Positions 1 to 8,267 of a DNA stretch of 64,000 nucleotides are shown piece after piece. The notes under the pieces were generated by a model. The model ran no database searches, was not told the DNA's origin, and worked only from the letters and a program-made list of their open reading frames with translations. The DNA is from Streptomyces sp. NBC_01429. Its GTDB lineage: Bacteria; Actinomycetota; Actinomycetes; Streptomycetales; Streptomycetaceae. Position numbers and translations under genes: made by a program. Positions within the stretch are counted from its first letter, which is position 1. Each line of letters opens with the position of its first letter. The stretch spans positions 6,909,501 to 6,973,500 of the forward strand of contig NZ_CP109599.1 of the NCBI RefSeq assembly GCF_036231945.1. The letters run 5' to 3'.

Positions 1-405
1 CTGTTCGAGGTCACCCTGCGCGGCAAGCCGTGGAAGCAGTTCCAGGCCGGCTACCAGCAGGGGGAGTACCCCGTCTTCGGCCGGGGCTGGTTCCCCGACT
101 TCCCGGACCCGGACAACTTCGTCGCGCCCTTCGTCGGCCGGGAGAACGCGCTGAGCACACCGTACGAGAGCCCGGAGATCACCGGCCGGCTGCTGCCGGA
201 GTCGCGCCGGGTCAGCGACCGCGCCGCCGTCGGCCGGCAGTTCGAGCGCGCTCAGCAGATCCTGGTCGAGGACGTGCGGCTGCTGCCGCTGTGGCAGGGC
301 AAGCTGTATGTCGCCTCCACGGAGGACATCGGCGGCGGGGAGCGCGCGCTCGACCCGCAGACGGTCATGCAGATGTGGGAGCTGAAGCGGATAAAGAGCT
401 GGTAG
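1..405 (+). CDS. ABC transporter peptide-binding protein, C-terminal part
   Basis: The reading frame is open from the first base of the window and stops at 403-405, giving 134 residues of a C-terminus. The order of elements (a stretch GWFPDFPDPDNF, a Q-I-L-V segment with PLWQGK, then a basic end) is typical of family 5 extracellular solute-binding proteins that deliver oligopeptides to an ABC importer. The N-terminus with its lipoprotein signal lies outside the window, so ligand and operon cannot be judged. Family assignment is from recognised sequence style, not a search. Confidence 0.75.
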   Translation: MFEVTLRGKPWKQFQAGYQQGEYPVFGRGWFPDFPDPDNFVAPFVGRENALSTPYESPEITGRLLPESRRVSDRAAVGRQFERAQQILVEDVRLLPLWQGKLYVASTEDIGGGERALDPQTVMQMWELKRIKSW

Positions 406-475
406 AGGCGGTTGTCAGTGGTGCCGGGTAGGTTCGGAGACCTCTACAAGTGATTGATTGCCGGAGGTTGTTCAC

Positions 476-1168
476 GTGACCGACACCGACCTGCTGCCCG
501 AGTCCTGGCGCGGCGTTCTCGGCGAGGAGCTGGAGAAGCCCTATTTCAAGGAGCTGACCGGCTTTGTGGCGGAGGAGCGGGCGAAGGGCCCGGTCTATCC
601 GCCCCGTGACGAGGTCTTCGCTGCGCTCGACGCGACTCCTTACGACCGGGTGAAGGTGCTCGTCCTGGGCCAGGACCCGTACCACGGAGCGGGCCAGGGG
701 CACGGTCTGTGCTTCTCCGTGCGCCCCGGTGTCAGGACGCCGCCCTCCCTGCGGAACATCTACAAGGAGATGAAGGAGGAGCTGGGTCATCCGGTGCCGG
801 ACAACGGATATCTGATGCCCTGGGCCGAGCAGGGGGTGCTGCTGCTCAACGCGGTGCTGACGGTCCGCGAGGGCGAGGCCAACTCGCACAAGGGCAAGGG
901 GTGGGAGAAGGTGACGGACGCGGTGATCCGCGCCGTGGCCGAGCGGTCCGATCCGGCGGTCTTCGTGCTCTGGGGCGCCTACGCGCAGAAGAAGCTGCCG
1001 CTGATCGACGAGGAGCGCCATGTGGTGGTGAAGGGCGCGCACCCCTCGCCGCTGTCGGCGAAGAAGTTCTTCGGCTCGCGCCCCTTCACCCAGATCGACG
1101 CGGCGATCGCGGCGCAGGGCCACGAGCCCATCGACTGGCGCATCCCGGATCTCGCCGAGCGCGGCTGA
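476..1168 (+). CDS. ung: Uracil-DNA glycosylase, family 1
   Basis: This enzyme removes uracil from DNA to start base excision repair in the cytoplasm. The 230-residue protein carries the family 1 catalytic motif GQDPYHG, with the water-activating Asp at residue 67, and the C-terminal HPSPLSA motif with His at residue 189. Length matches the family. The frame is open from a TTG at 458, but GTG at 476 is preferred because a GGAGG ribosome site (463-467) lies 8 bases before it. The gene stands alone; the preceding 70 bases should hold its promoter. Confidence 0.95.
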   Translation: MTDTDLLPESWRGVLGEELEKPYFKELTGFVAEERAKGPVYPPRDEVFAALDATPYDRVKVLVLGQDPYHGAGQGHGLCFSVRPGVRTPPSLRNIYKEMKEELGHPVPDNGYLMPWAEQGVLLLNAVLTVREGEANSHKGKGWEKVTDAVIRAVAERSDPAVFVLWGAYAQKKLPLIDEERHVVVKGAHPSPLSAKKFFGSRPFTQIDAAIAAQGHEPIDWRIPDLAERG

Positions 1169-1275
1169 TCCACGACAGGCCGGGGTTCGGCGCCCGAGCC
1201 TGAGGGGGATTGTCCGCCATGGCGGTTAGCGTCTGTTTGTCGGATTTATCGGACGGGCAAGCGGAGGCGGCAGTG

Positions 1276-1833
1276 ATGGAGCGGCAGCAGACGTCGGAGG
1301 ACGCCGTCATGACCAGGATCGGTCAGGCGGTCATGCTCCTCCACGGCGGTGACCGCGAAGAGGCACGCAACCGGCTCGGTGCGCTCTGGGCGGAGATCGG
1401 CGAGAGCGGGCGCGCGCTGCACCGCTGCACGCTGGCGCACTACATGGCGGACACCCAGGACGATCCCGGCGACGAACTGGCCTGGGATCTCAGGGCACTC
1501 ACTGCGGCGGAGGGGCAGGACGGCGGAACCGACGGGGGCGGCGACGGGGACGTTGGGGAGGGCGGGGCCGGTGGGGGCGGCGGCGCGGCGGCGGCCGAGG
1601 AGGAGGCCGGTGCGGGCGGGGCGGTCGTCTCCTCGGCCGTGCGCGCCTTCTATCCGGCGCTCCACCTCAACCTCGCCGCGGACTACGCGAAGCTCCAGCG
1701 GCCGGAGGCGGCCCGGCTCCACCTGGACCGGGCGCGCGACGCGGCGGACGCGCTGGGCGACGCGGGGTACGGGCACGGCGTGCGGGCCGGGATCGCGCGG
1801 CTGGAGCGGACGCTGCGGGCGCGGGGGCGGTGA
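1276..1833 (+). CDS. Tetratricopeptide-like hypothetical protein
   Basis: The 185-residue product has two helical parts joined by a Gly/Ala-rich linker (about residues 84-115). The first part (GDREEARNRLGALW, then ALHRCTLAHYMAD) and the last part (ALHLNLAADYAKLQRPEAA, then HLDRARDAAD) have the spacing of tetratricopeptide helices. Such small TPR-like proteins are common in Streptomyces but have no assigned role. The frame is open from 1210, but GGAGG at 1263-1267 with 8 bases to ATG 1276 decides the start; a GTG at 1273 is the near alternative. No clear operon partner. Confidence 0.75.
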   Translation: MERQQTSEDAVMTRIGQAVMLLHGGDREEARNRLGALWAEIGESGRALHRCTLAHYMADTQDDPGDELAWDLRALTAAEGQDGGTDGGGDGDVGEGGAGGGGGAAAAEEEAGAGGAVVSSAVRAFYPALHLNLAADYAKLQRPEAARLHLDRARDAADALGDAGYGHGVRAGIARLERTLRARGR

Positions 1834-1921
1834 CGCGGGGAGGCCGGTCATGGGGGAGGCCGGTAGCGCGGGAGGTCGCTCGCGCGAGGAACCGGTCGCG
1901 CGGGAGGTCGGCCGGGGGCGG

Positions 1922-2422
1922 TCAACGGCCGCGGACCTCGTCGCAGATCCGGGCCTGGGGGCCGTCCTGCGGCCACTGGACGTAGGTCTCGCCCAGTTCG
2001 CAGACATCGGCCGCCGTCCGTACGGTCGGCGGCGCCGAGGGGAGCCGGTCCGCCCCTTGTCCGGCGGGCCGCCGCTCGGGCGGTCCGGCGGGCGCTCGGG
2101 TGGCGAGCGGTGCGCCGCCGCCGTTCCGGCCGTCCGCCGCCGGTGGCGGTACGGGGGCGGTGGCGCGCGCGGCCGGCTTCGCGGGCGGCGTGGAGCCGGC
2201 CGCCTCCAGCGCCTCCTTCACCTGCGTCTGCGCGTATCGCGAGGTCGCCTCCTCGGGGCCCTGTCCGGGGACCGCTCCGGAAGTGGCCCCGGGGACACGG
2301 GCGCCGCTGGTCGTCTCCGGCCGGGGGGCCGGCGCGGGGTGCGGCTCGACGGCCACACAGCCGGAGAGGGCCGTGACCGCCATCCCGACCAGGGCCATCG
2401 CCGCGCTTCTCGTTCGTTCCAT
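1922..2422 (-). CDS. Putative lipoprotein
   Basis: The 166-residue protein begins with a basic N-terminus and a hydrophobic stretch that ends in the lipobox LSGC near residue 21, so it should be exported and lipid-anchored to the outer face of the membrane. The rest is rich in Pro, Ala and charged residues, with a short conserved-looking C-terminus that contains two Cys (VCELGETYVQWP and ARICDEV) which could form a disulphide. No enzymatic domain is recognised. ATG 2422 is chosen because it gives the complete signal peptide. Confidence 0.7.
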   Translation of the reverse strand: MERTRSAAMALVGMAVTALSGCVAVEPHPAPAPRPETTSGARVPGATSGAVPGQGPEEATSRYAQTQVKEALEAAGSTPPAKPAARATAPVPPPAADGRNGGGAPLATRAPAGPPERRPAGQGADRLPSAPPTVRTAADVCELGETYVQWPQDGPQARICDEVRGR

Positions 2423-2535
2423 CCGGGCAACTCTGCTGGTCGCGCCGCCCGTTGTGGAGTGGAAAGGCGGGAAATGGCCCGGATGAGTGACATCGGCGCC
2501 CCTGATGGCCGCCGAACGAGAGGCCGGGCGGCGGC

Positions 2536-3054
2536 TCACTCGCCGGTCGCGCCGTCGATGCGCTCGCGGATCAGATCGGCGTGACCGTTGTGCCGGGCGT
2601 ACTCCTCGATCAGGTGGACGTAGATCCAGCGCAGGTTGTACGGCTCGCCGGTGGCGCGGTCGCGTCGGCCCGCGCCCCGGTCGTCCAGGGAGTGCGGCGC
2701 GGCCACTTCCCGGGCGCGGGCGATCTCCGCCCGCCAGATGGCGTGCGTCTCGTCCCAGGTGTCGCCCTCGCCGTGGTGGAAATCCCCGTCCGGGTCGTCG
2801 TCGCTGTAGAAGAGGGGCCCGGCCTGCTCGTCGGCCAGCGTCCTGCGGAACCAGGCGCGCTCCACCTCGGCCATGTGCCGTACGAGCCCGATCAGCGTCA
2901 GCCCGGAAGGCGGTACGGACGCCTCCTTGAGCTGTCTCTCGCTCAGCCCCGCGCACTTCAGGGCGAGGGTCTCCCGGTGGTAGTCGAGCCAGCTCTCCAG
3001 CATCTCGCGCTCGCCGGCGACGGTGGAGGGATCGGTGCGCTCAGGTGTCGTCAT
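2536..3054 (-). CDS. DinB/DUF664 family protein
   Basis: The 172-residue product looks like a four-helix DinB-like protein of the DUF664 type common in actinobacteria. Three metal-binding-like histidines are seen: RHMAEVER in the second helix and YVHLIEEYARHNGH near the C-terminus. Members of this superfamily include thiol-dependent transferases that use mycothiol, but the substrate here is unknown. ATG 3054 is preferred over ATG 3063 because a GAGG lies at a usable distance only from the former. Confidence 0.85.
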   Translation of the reverse strand: MTTPERTDPSTVAGEREMLESWLDYHRETLALKCAGLSERQLKEASVPPSGLTLIGLVRHMAEVERAWFRRTLADEQAGPLFYSDDDPDGDFHHGEGDTWDETHAIWRAEIARAREVAAPHSLDDRGAGRRDRATGEPYNLRWIYVHLIEEYARHNGHADLIRERIDGATGE

Positions 3055-3095
3055 GGCCGCCATCCTCACCCACGCGCGACCGCCCCGGCCAGGGG

Positions 3096-3713
3096 TTATC
3101 CGCCGGTGCCGGCGGCTTCCGTACCGTCGCCGAGCATGCCCCGCAGCAGCTCGGTGAAGCCCCGGCGCAGCTCCTCCAGGGACGGGACGGAGTGGTGGTA
3201 CGAGCCCGCGGCGCAGGAGAACAGCAGCCCCTCGCACCAGGCCACGAGCGAGTGCGTGTGCCGCTCGGGCTCGGTGGAGCCGGCCGCCGTCATCATCGCG
3301 ATCAGCGGCTCGCGGAACTGCCGGCCCGTCGCGTCGTAGAAGGCCCGCAGTTCCGGGCGGCGGGTGGCTTCGAGCGCGAGTTCGTAGCGGGCGACGAGCA
3401 GCTCCGGATACCCGGTCAGATAGCGGTGCAGGGCGAGCGCCAGCGCGTCGACCGGCGCGGTCGCGCGGGTGGTGGCGCCGGGCATCCGTGCCGGGGCGAG
3501 GACCTGGATCTCGCGCTCCGCCTGCCGCCGTACCACCGCTTCGAGCAGTGCCTGCCGGGTGCGCGCGTGGTTGGACGTGGAGCCCTGGGGGAGACCGGCC
3601 AGCTCGTCCACGGCGCGGTGGGTCAGCCCCCGCATACCGCGCTCGGCGAGCAGGGTGAGGGCGGTGTCGGCGATGAGTTCGGCGCGGGAGGGGCCGGCGG
3701 TGCGTTCGGGCAT
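3096..3713 (-). CDS. TetR family transcriptional regulator
   Basis: The 205-residue protein has an N-terminal TetR helix-turn-helix (about residues 10-55, ALTLLAERGMRGLTHRAVDE followed by GLPQGSTSNHARTRQALL) and a variable all-helical ligand domain. It is divergent from the monooxygenase gene at 3826, and two palindromes lie between them. The simplest reading is a repressor of both genes, released by a ligand that the monooxygenase modifies or that induces it. The ligand cannot be read from the sequence. Confidence 0.9.
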   Translation of the reverse strand: MPERTAGPSRAELIADTALTLLAERGMRGLTHRAVDELAGLPQGSTSNHARTRQALLEAVVRRQAEREIQVLAPARMPGATTRATAPVDALALALHRYLTGYPELLVARYELALEATRRPELRAFYDATGRQFREPLIAMMTAAGSTEPERHTHSLVAWCEGLLFSCAAGSYHHSVPSLEELRRGFTELLRGMLGDGTEAAGTGG

Positions 3714-3733
3714 GCCGTCAATCTATCCCGTTC

Positions 3734-3777
3734 ACTACAGCTGTAGTACGGTGGGAACAGGGCACTACATCTGTAGT
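3734..3777. promoter_or_regulatory. Twin palindromic operators between TetR and monooxygenase genes
   Basis: ACTACAGCTGTAGT at 3734-3747 is a perfect 14-base palindrome. ACTACATCTGTAGT at 3764-3777 is the same site with one mismatched centre pair. Their centres are 30 bases apart, close to three helical turns, so two dimers would bind the same face. The sites lie in the 112-base gap between divergent starts, as expected for an autoregulated TetR repressor. Confidence 0.85.
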
Positions 3778-3825
3778 TTCCCGGCCTCTTCCACGGGTGG
3801 GCCGGGAGGGAGAGAGGGAGACGTC

Positions 3826-5028
3826 ATGGACCAGTCCCGCGCCGTCGTCATCGGCGGTGGCATCGGCGGCCTCACCGCGGCCGTGGCCCTGCACCAGCGC
3901 GGATGGGACGTCACCGTCCTCGAACGCGCCGCCTCGCTCGCCCCCGTCGGCGCCGGTCTCGGCCTCGCGCCCAACGCGCAGCGCGCGCTGGACGTCATCG
4001 GACTCGGCGACGCGGTGCGGGACCTCGCCGCCTGGCAGGGCGAGGGCGGGCTCCGCGCCCCCGACGGCCGCTGGCTCAACCGGATGGACGGTCAGCTGGC
4101 GGCCGACCGGTTCGGCGGCCCCCTCGTCCTGCTGCACCGCGCGACGCTGGTCTCCCTGCTCACCGACGCGCTCCCGGCGACGGCCGTACGCACCGGGGTG
4201 GCCGCCACCCTCGCCGAACCGGGGAGCGTGGAGGGGCCACCGGCCGTCGTCACCACCCCGGACGGCGCGTTCGAGGCCGAACTCGTCGTCGCCGCCGACG
4301 GCCTGCGCTCCGCCGTGCGCGGCACCCTCTTCCCGGCCCACCCCGGACCCCGGTACGCCGGATACACCACCTGGCGCACGATCGTCCCCGAGCCCGAGCG
4401 CCCGTTCGCCCCCCACGAGACCTGGGGCAGGGGCCGGGTCTGGGGCACCCAGCCGTTCAAGGACGGCCGCGTCTACGCGTACGCCATGACCATGACGCCC
4501 GCCGGCGGGCAGGCGCCGCACGGGGAGAAGGCCGAGCTGACCCGGCTCTTCGGGGACTGGCACGACCCCGTGCCCCGGATCATCGAGGCGGCCGAGCCCG
4601 ACCGGATCCTGCGCCACGACGTGTACGAGATGAGGACGCCGCTGCCCTCCTTCCACCGGGGCAGGGCCGCGCTCCTCGGCGACGCGGCGCACGCCATGCA
4701 GCCCAGCCTGGCGCAGGGCGGCAACCAGGCCATCGAGGACGCCGTCGTCCTCGCCCACCACGTCGGCTCCGGCGCGCCTGGGCGCTTCGCCGCCGCCCTC
4801 GCCGGCTACTCCGCCGACCGGCTGCCGCGCACCAGCGCCGTCGTCCGCAGGGCGGCGCGCGCGAGCCGGATGGCCGCGGTCTCCAGTCCGGCCGGAGCCG
4901 CCGTGCGCGACCGGATGATCGCCGCCGTCTCCCGCTTCGGCCCCGGTCTCGTGCTGCGCGGGATGGACGGCATCGCCGACTGGCGCCCGCCGGGGCGCAC
5001 GTATGCTTCCGGGACATCACGACCGTAG
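3826..5028 (+). CDS. FAD-dependent monooxygenase
   Basis: The 400-residue protein is a group A flavin monooxygenase of the salicylate/3-hydroxybenzoate hydroxylase type. It has the N-terminal dinucleotide fold with GGGIGG at residues 10-15 and the second FAD motif GDAAHAMQP around residue 285. Members hydroxylate aromatic or polyketide substrates with NAD(P)H and oxygen in the cytoplasm. The ATG is preceded by a purine-rich ribosome site. It is divergent from the TetR gene and likely induced through the twin palindromes upstream. Substrate is unknown. Confidence 0.9.
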   Translation: MDQSRAVVIGGGIGGLTAAVALHQRGWDVTVLERAASLAPVGAGLGLAPNAQRALDVIGLGDAVRDLAAWQGEGGLRAPDGRWLNRMDGQLAADRFGGPLVLLHRATLVSLLTDALPATAVRTGVAATLAEPGSVEGPPAVVTTPDGAFEAELVVAADGLRSAVRGTLFPAHPGPRYAGYTTWRTIVPEPERPFAPHETWGRGRVWGTQPFKDGRVYAYAMTMTPAGGQAPHGEKAELTRLFGDWHDPVPRIIEAAEPDRILRHDVYEMRTPLPSFHRGRAALLGDAAHAMQPSLAQGGNQAIEDAVVLAHHVGSGAPGRFAAALAGYSADRLPRTSAVVRRAARASRMAAVSSPAGAAVRDRMIAAVSRFGPGLVLRGMDGIADWRPPGRTYASGTSRP

Positions 5029-5094
5029 GACCACCACGGCCGGCCGGGGCCGCTGGGCGGGACCGTCGGCTCAGGACAGGTCAGGGAGGCCCTC

Positions 5095-6000
5095 GTGAAG
5101 GTCGGCTGCATCGGGCTCGGCGACATCGCGCGAAAGGCGTATCTGCCGGTGCTCACCACACTGCCCGGCGTCGAACTCCATCTCCAGACCCGCACCCCGG
5201 CCACCCTGGCCCGGGTCGCCGAGACCTACCGCGTCCCCGCCGACCGGTGCCACCCGGACCTCGAATCCCTGCTCTCCGTGGACCTCGACGCCGTCTTCGT
5301 GCACGCCCCGACCGCCACCCACGCCGACATCGTCTGCCAGCTCGTCGCCGCGGGCGTGCCCACCTATGTCGACAAGCCGATCGCCTACGAATACGCCGAT
5401 GCCGAGCGGGTGGTGCGGCTCGCCGACGAGGGCGGCGTCAGCCTCGCCGTCGGCTTCAACCGCCGCTACGCGCCCGGCTACGCGCAGTGCCTGGAGCACC
5501 CGCGCGATCTGATCCTGCTCCAGAAGAACCGGGTGGGACTGCCCGAGGACCCCCGCACCCTGGTGCTGGACGACTTCATCCATGTCGTCGACACTCTGCG
5601 CTTCCTGCTTCCGGGCCCCGTCGAACACACCGACGTGCGGGCCCGGATCCGGGACGGGCTGCTGCACCACGTCGTCCTCCAGCTCTCCGGCGACGGCTTC
5701 AGCGCCATCGGCATGATGAACCGGATGAACGGCTCCACCGAGGAGATCCTCGAAGTGTCCGGCCAGGACACCAAGCGGGCCGTCCACGACCTCGCCACGG
5801 TCATCGACCACAAGGGACAGCCGAGCGTACGGCGGCGCGGCGACTGGGTGCCGGTGGCCCGCCAGCGCGGTGTCGAACAGTGCGTGCTGGCCTTCCTCGA
5901 CGCCGTACGGGCCGGAAAGCACCTCAGCGCACGGGACGCCCTGCGGACTCATGAGATGTGCGAGCGGGTGGTACGAGCGGCGCAGGACCAGGCCGCCTGA
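5095..6000 (+). CDS. Gfo/Idh/MocA family oxidoreductase
   Basis: The 301-residue protein opens with the NAD(P)-binding motif GLGDIA (residues 6-11) and carries the family motif YVDKPIAYE with the catalytic-type Lys, followed by NRRYAPGY. Family members oxidise or reduce sugars, inositols or related cyclic substrates. GTG 5095 has AGGGAGG at 5083-5089. It follows the monooxygenase by 66 bases and might be co-transcribed with it. Its last 77 bases overlap the convergent lnt gene. Substrate not assigned. Confidence 0.9.
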   Translation: MKVGCIGLGDIARKAYLPVLTTLPGVELHLQTRTPATLARVAETYRVPADRCHPDLESLLSVDLDAVFVHAPTATHADIVCQLVAAGVPTYVDKPIAYEYADAERVVRLADEGGVSLAVGFNRRYAPGYAQCLEHPRDLILLQKNRVGLPEDPRTLVLDDFIHVVDTLRFLLPGPVEHTDVRARIRDGLLHHVVLQLSGDGFSAIGMMNRMNGSTEEILEVSGQDTKRAVHDLATVIDHKGQPSVRRRGDWVPVARQRGVEQCVLAFLDAVRAGKHLSARDALRTHEMCERVVRAAQDQAA

Positions 6001-7588
6001 GCGACCGGGCGCCCGCCACCGCGCAGAACGCCGCCAGCACGGCGAGCGCCCCGTACACCGCCCAGTCCCCGAACCGTACGTACGCGGTCGTGCCCCGGGC
6101 CGGCGGAACGTCGAACACCGCGGCGGCCGAACGGTCCGTGCCGAGGGCGCCGCCCACCCGCTCCCCGTCCGGGCCGAACACCGCCCCGACGCCGGTGAGC
6201 GTCGCGTGCACCATCGGCCGGCCCGTCTCCGCCGCCCGCAGCGCCGCCAGCGAGGCGTGCTGCTCCGGTGCCCAACTCCCCTGGAACGACGAGGTCGAGG
6301 ACTGCGCCACCAGTACCTGGGCGCCGTCCCGCACCAGCCGCCTGCTCATGTCCGGGAACGCGGTCTCGAAGCAGATCAGTGGCCCCAGCCGCAGCCCGCC
6401 CCGGCCCTCGCCCGGCAGCACCATCACCACCTGCCCGGTCCCGCGCCTGCGGTCCTCGCCCGCCGCCTTCCCCACCGACGTCACCCAGCCGAGCGCCGCG
6501 CGGGCCGGGACGTACTCACCGAACGGCACCAGCCGCATCTTGTCGTACACATCGCCCGTAGGCCCCTCAGGCCCCACCAGCACCGCGCGCTTGAAGATGC
6601 CCGAGCGGCCCGCCGCGTCCGTGGCGCGCGCGTCCACATTGACGAGGACGGGGGCGCCGGCCGAGCGGGCGAGCACCGCGAGCCGCGCCGCCAGATCCGG
6701 CCGGGCCGCCAGATCCGCGCCGACACTGCTCTCGCCCCACACCACCAGATCGGCCCCCTGCCCGGCCAGCGTGCGGGTCAGCGCCTCACCGCGCGCGAAC
6801 CGGCGCTCCACGGAATCCGCCCCGCCGACCACGCCCGGCGCCACGACACCCGGCTGCACGACCGCGATCCGTACCCGGCCCGAGGACTCCGGCCGAGGAG
6901 CCCACGCCGCTACGGAGCCCACCGCCACACCGCATGCCACCAGCGCCACGACGGCGGCGGTACGGGCCCTGGCCACCGCGACCAGCAGCGCCAGCGCCGT
7001 GTTCACCGCGACCACCAGCAGACTCACCAGCCACACACCGCCCACCGAAGCGAGCCGCAGCGCCGGAGCCACCTCCCACTGCCCGGCGCCGAGCAGCCCC
7101 CACGGTCCGCCAAGTCCCTCCCAGGACCTGACCAGTTCGACCATCAGCCAGCCCGACGGCAGCACGGCCACCGCCACCAGGGCCCGGGAACCCGACGGCG
7201 CGCCGCCGAGCGCGTACCGCACCAACAGCCCCCACGGCGCCCACAGCAGCCCCAGCAGCGCGCCGAGCACCACAAGGAATACATGAAGGCTCGGCAGCAG
7301 CCAGTGATGCACCGCGAGCATGAACCCGAGCCCGCCCAGCCACCCCTCCAGCGCGGCGCGCCGCCCGCTCGGAGCCGTCCGCAGGAGCAGCATCCAGGGC
7401 ACCAGCGCGACATAGGCGAGCCACCACAGGGACGGCGCGGGAAAGGCGAGCGCGGACAGCGCGCCCGCCCCCACGGCCGCCGCGCCCCGCCACCACGCCG
7501 AGGCCGCACGGGTCCGCACACGGGTCCGCGTACGAGTCAGCATCCGGGTCCACATAGCGCGCCTCCTCGCCCCGACCGTCACGCGCAC
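5924..7588 (-). CDS. lnt: Apolipoprotein N-acyltransferase
   Basis: Lnt transfers an acyl chain to the N-terminal cysteine of lipoproteins at the outer face of the membrane. The N-terminal part (about residues 30-225) has several membrane spans; the rest is a nitrilase fold. The catalytic triad is complete: Glu286 in VWGESS, Lys350 in YDKMRLVPFGEY, and Cys406 in LICFETAFPD. A last membrane span lies near the C-terminus. The start at 7588 is the furthest upstream; an ATG at 7555 is also possible. Streptomyces species often carry two lnt genes. Confidence 0.92.
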   Translation of the reverse strand: MRVTVGARRRAMWTRMLTRTRTRVRTRAASAWWRGAAAVGAGALSALAFPAPSLWWLAYVALVPWMLLLRTAPSGRRAALEGWLGGLGFMLAVHHWLLPSLHVFLVVLGALLGLLWAPWGLLVRYALGGAPSGSRALVAVAVLPSGWLMVELVRSWEGLGGPWGLLGAGQWEVAPALRLASVGGVWLVSLLVVAVNTALALLVAVARARTAAVVALVACGVAVGSVAAWAPRPESSGRVRIAVVQPGVVAPGVVGGADSVERRFARGEALTRTLAGQGADLVVWGESSVGADLAARPDLAARLAVLARSAGAPVLVNVDARATDAAGRSGIFKRAVLVGPEGPTGDVYDKMRLVPFGEYVPARAALGWVTSVGKAAGEDRRRGTGQVVMVLPGEGRGGLRLGPLICFETAFPDMSRRLVRDGAQVLVAQSSTSSFQGSWAPEQHASLAALRAAETGRPMVHATLTGVGAVFGPDGERVGGALGTDRSAAAVFDVPPARGTTAYVRFGDWAVYGALAVLAAFCAVAGARSLRRPGPAPLVPPARTSHESAGRPVR

Positions 7589-7627
7589 TCTTCCCCGGCG
7601 GGGCCCGGCGCATCCGCGCCGTCGCGA

Positions 7628-8086
7628 TCAGCCGCTCTCCGGACGGCGCGCGGCACGCCGCCAGGTCTCGCGCGCGACCACGGAACGCAGCAGCCATTCC
7701 TCGCCCGCCCGCACCAGCGCGAACGTGAAGCCGCCGCCGCTCATCAGGTGCTCGCCCGACTCGTGGCGCAGCGGGCTGAGATAGTCGGCCCGCAGGTCGG
7801 CCTGATCACCCGGGTAACCCCCGAGATCCTGGATCCGCAGCCGGCGGTTGACGATCAGGTGCTGCCGTACCGGGTAGGGCCGCAGCGTGCCGGCCAGCCA
7901 GTCGCCCACCTCGGCGGCCGGCCCCTCGATGCCGCCCGCCGCCGCGTAGTCGGCGCGTCCGTCCGGGGTGAACAGAGCCCGGTACCCCGGCCAGTCGTCC
8001 TCGTCGACGGCCACCGCGTACCGGGTGACCACCTCGTCGATGGCCAGACGGTCCATCACGGTCGCGAGATCCACACGCTGTGTCAT
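7628..8086 (-). CDS. SnoaL-like (NTF2-fold) protein
   Basis: The 152-residue product has the NTF2/SnoaL-like alpha+beta cone signature: VDLATVMDRLAIDEVVTRYA at the N-terminus, then DWPGYRALFTPDGRADY, and a late ALVRAGEEWLLRSVVARETW. Members are small cyclases, isomerases or dehydratases, or bind ligands without catalysis. ATG 8086 has a GGAG about 9 bases upstream. The 40-base gap to lnt suggests they may share a transcript. No function can be assigned. Confidence 0.85.
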   Translation of the reverse strand: MTQRVDLATVMDRLAIDEVVTRYAVAVDEDDWPGYRALFTPDGRADYAAAGGIEGPAAEVGDWLAGTLRPYPVRQHLIVNRRLRIQDLGGYPGDQADLRADYLSPLRHESGEHLMSGGGFTFALVRAGEEWLLRSVVARETWRRAARRPESG

Positions 8087-8192
8087 CGGCTCAGTCTCCG
8101 GCAGCGCGGGCCCGTGGCCAAGAGCCACGCACGAGCGGGCGGCGTCCGATTACACCGGTTCGGCCGCATGACGGTCGCCTCCTTCGCCTCCT

Positions 8193-8248
8193 GACCCGCA
8201 ACTGAGGACCCGCGACTCAGGACCCTCAACTACGGACCCGCGACTCCG
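8193..8248. repeat. Four 14-base tandem repeats downstream of the CIS operon
   Basis: Four consecutive 14-base units are in exact register: gacccgcaactgag, gacccgcgactcag, gaccctcaactacg, gacccgcgactccg. They fill the gap between the stop of the membrane protein gene (8268) and the start of the SnoaL-like gene (8086). Role unknown. Confidence 0.85.
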
Positions 8249-8267
8249 CGGCCTCAGTTCCGGTCCC

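Noticed and set aside
1834..1921. Small gene after the TPR-like protein
   Set aside because: The stretch is made of repeated GGGGAGGCCGGT-like pieces and has no coding pattern.
8193..8248. CRISPR array
   Set aside because: Units are 14 bases in direct contact with no spacers.
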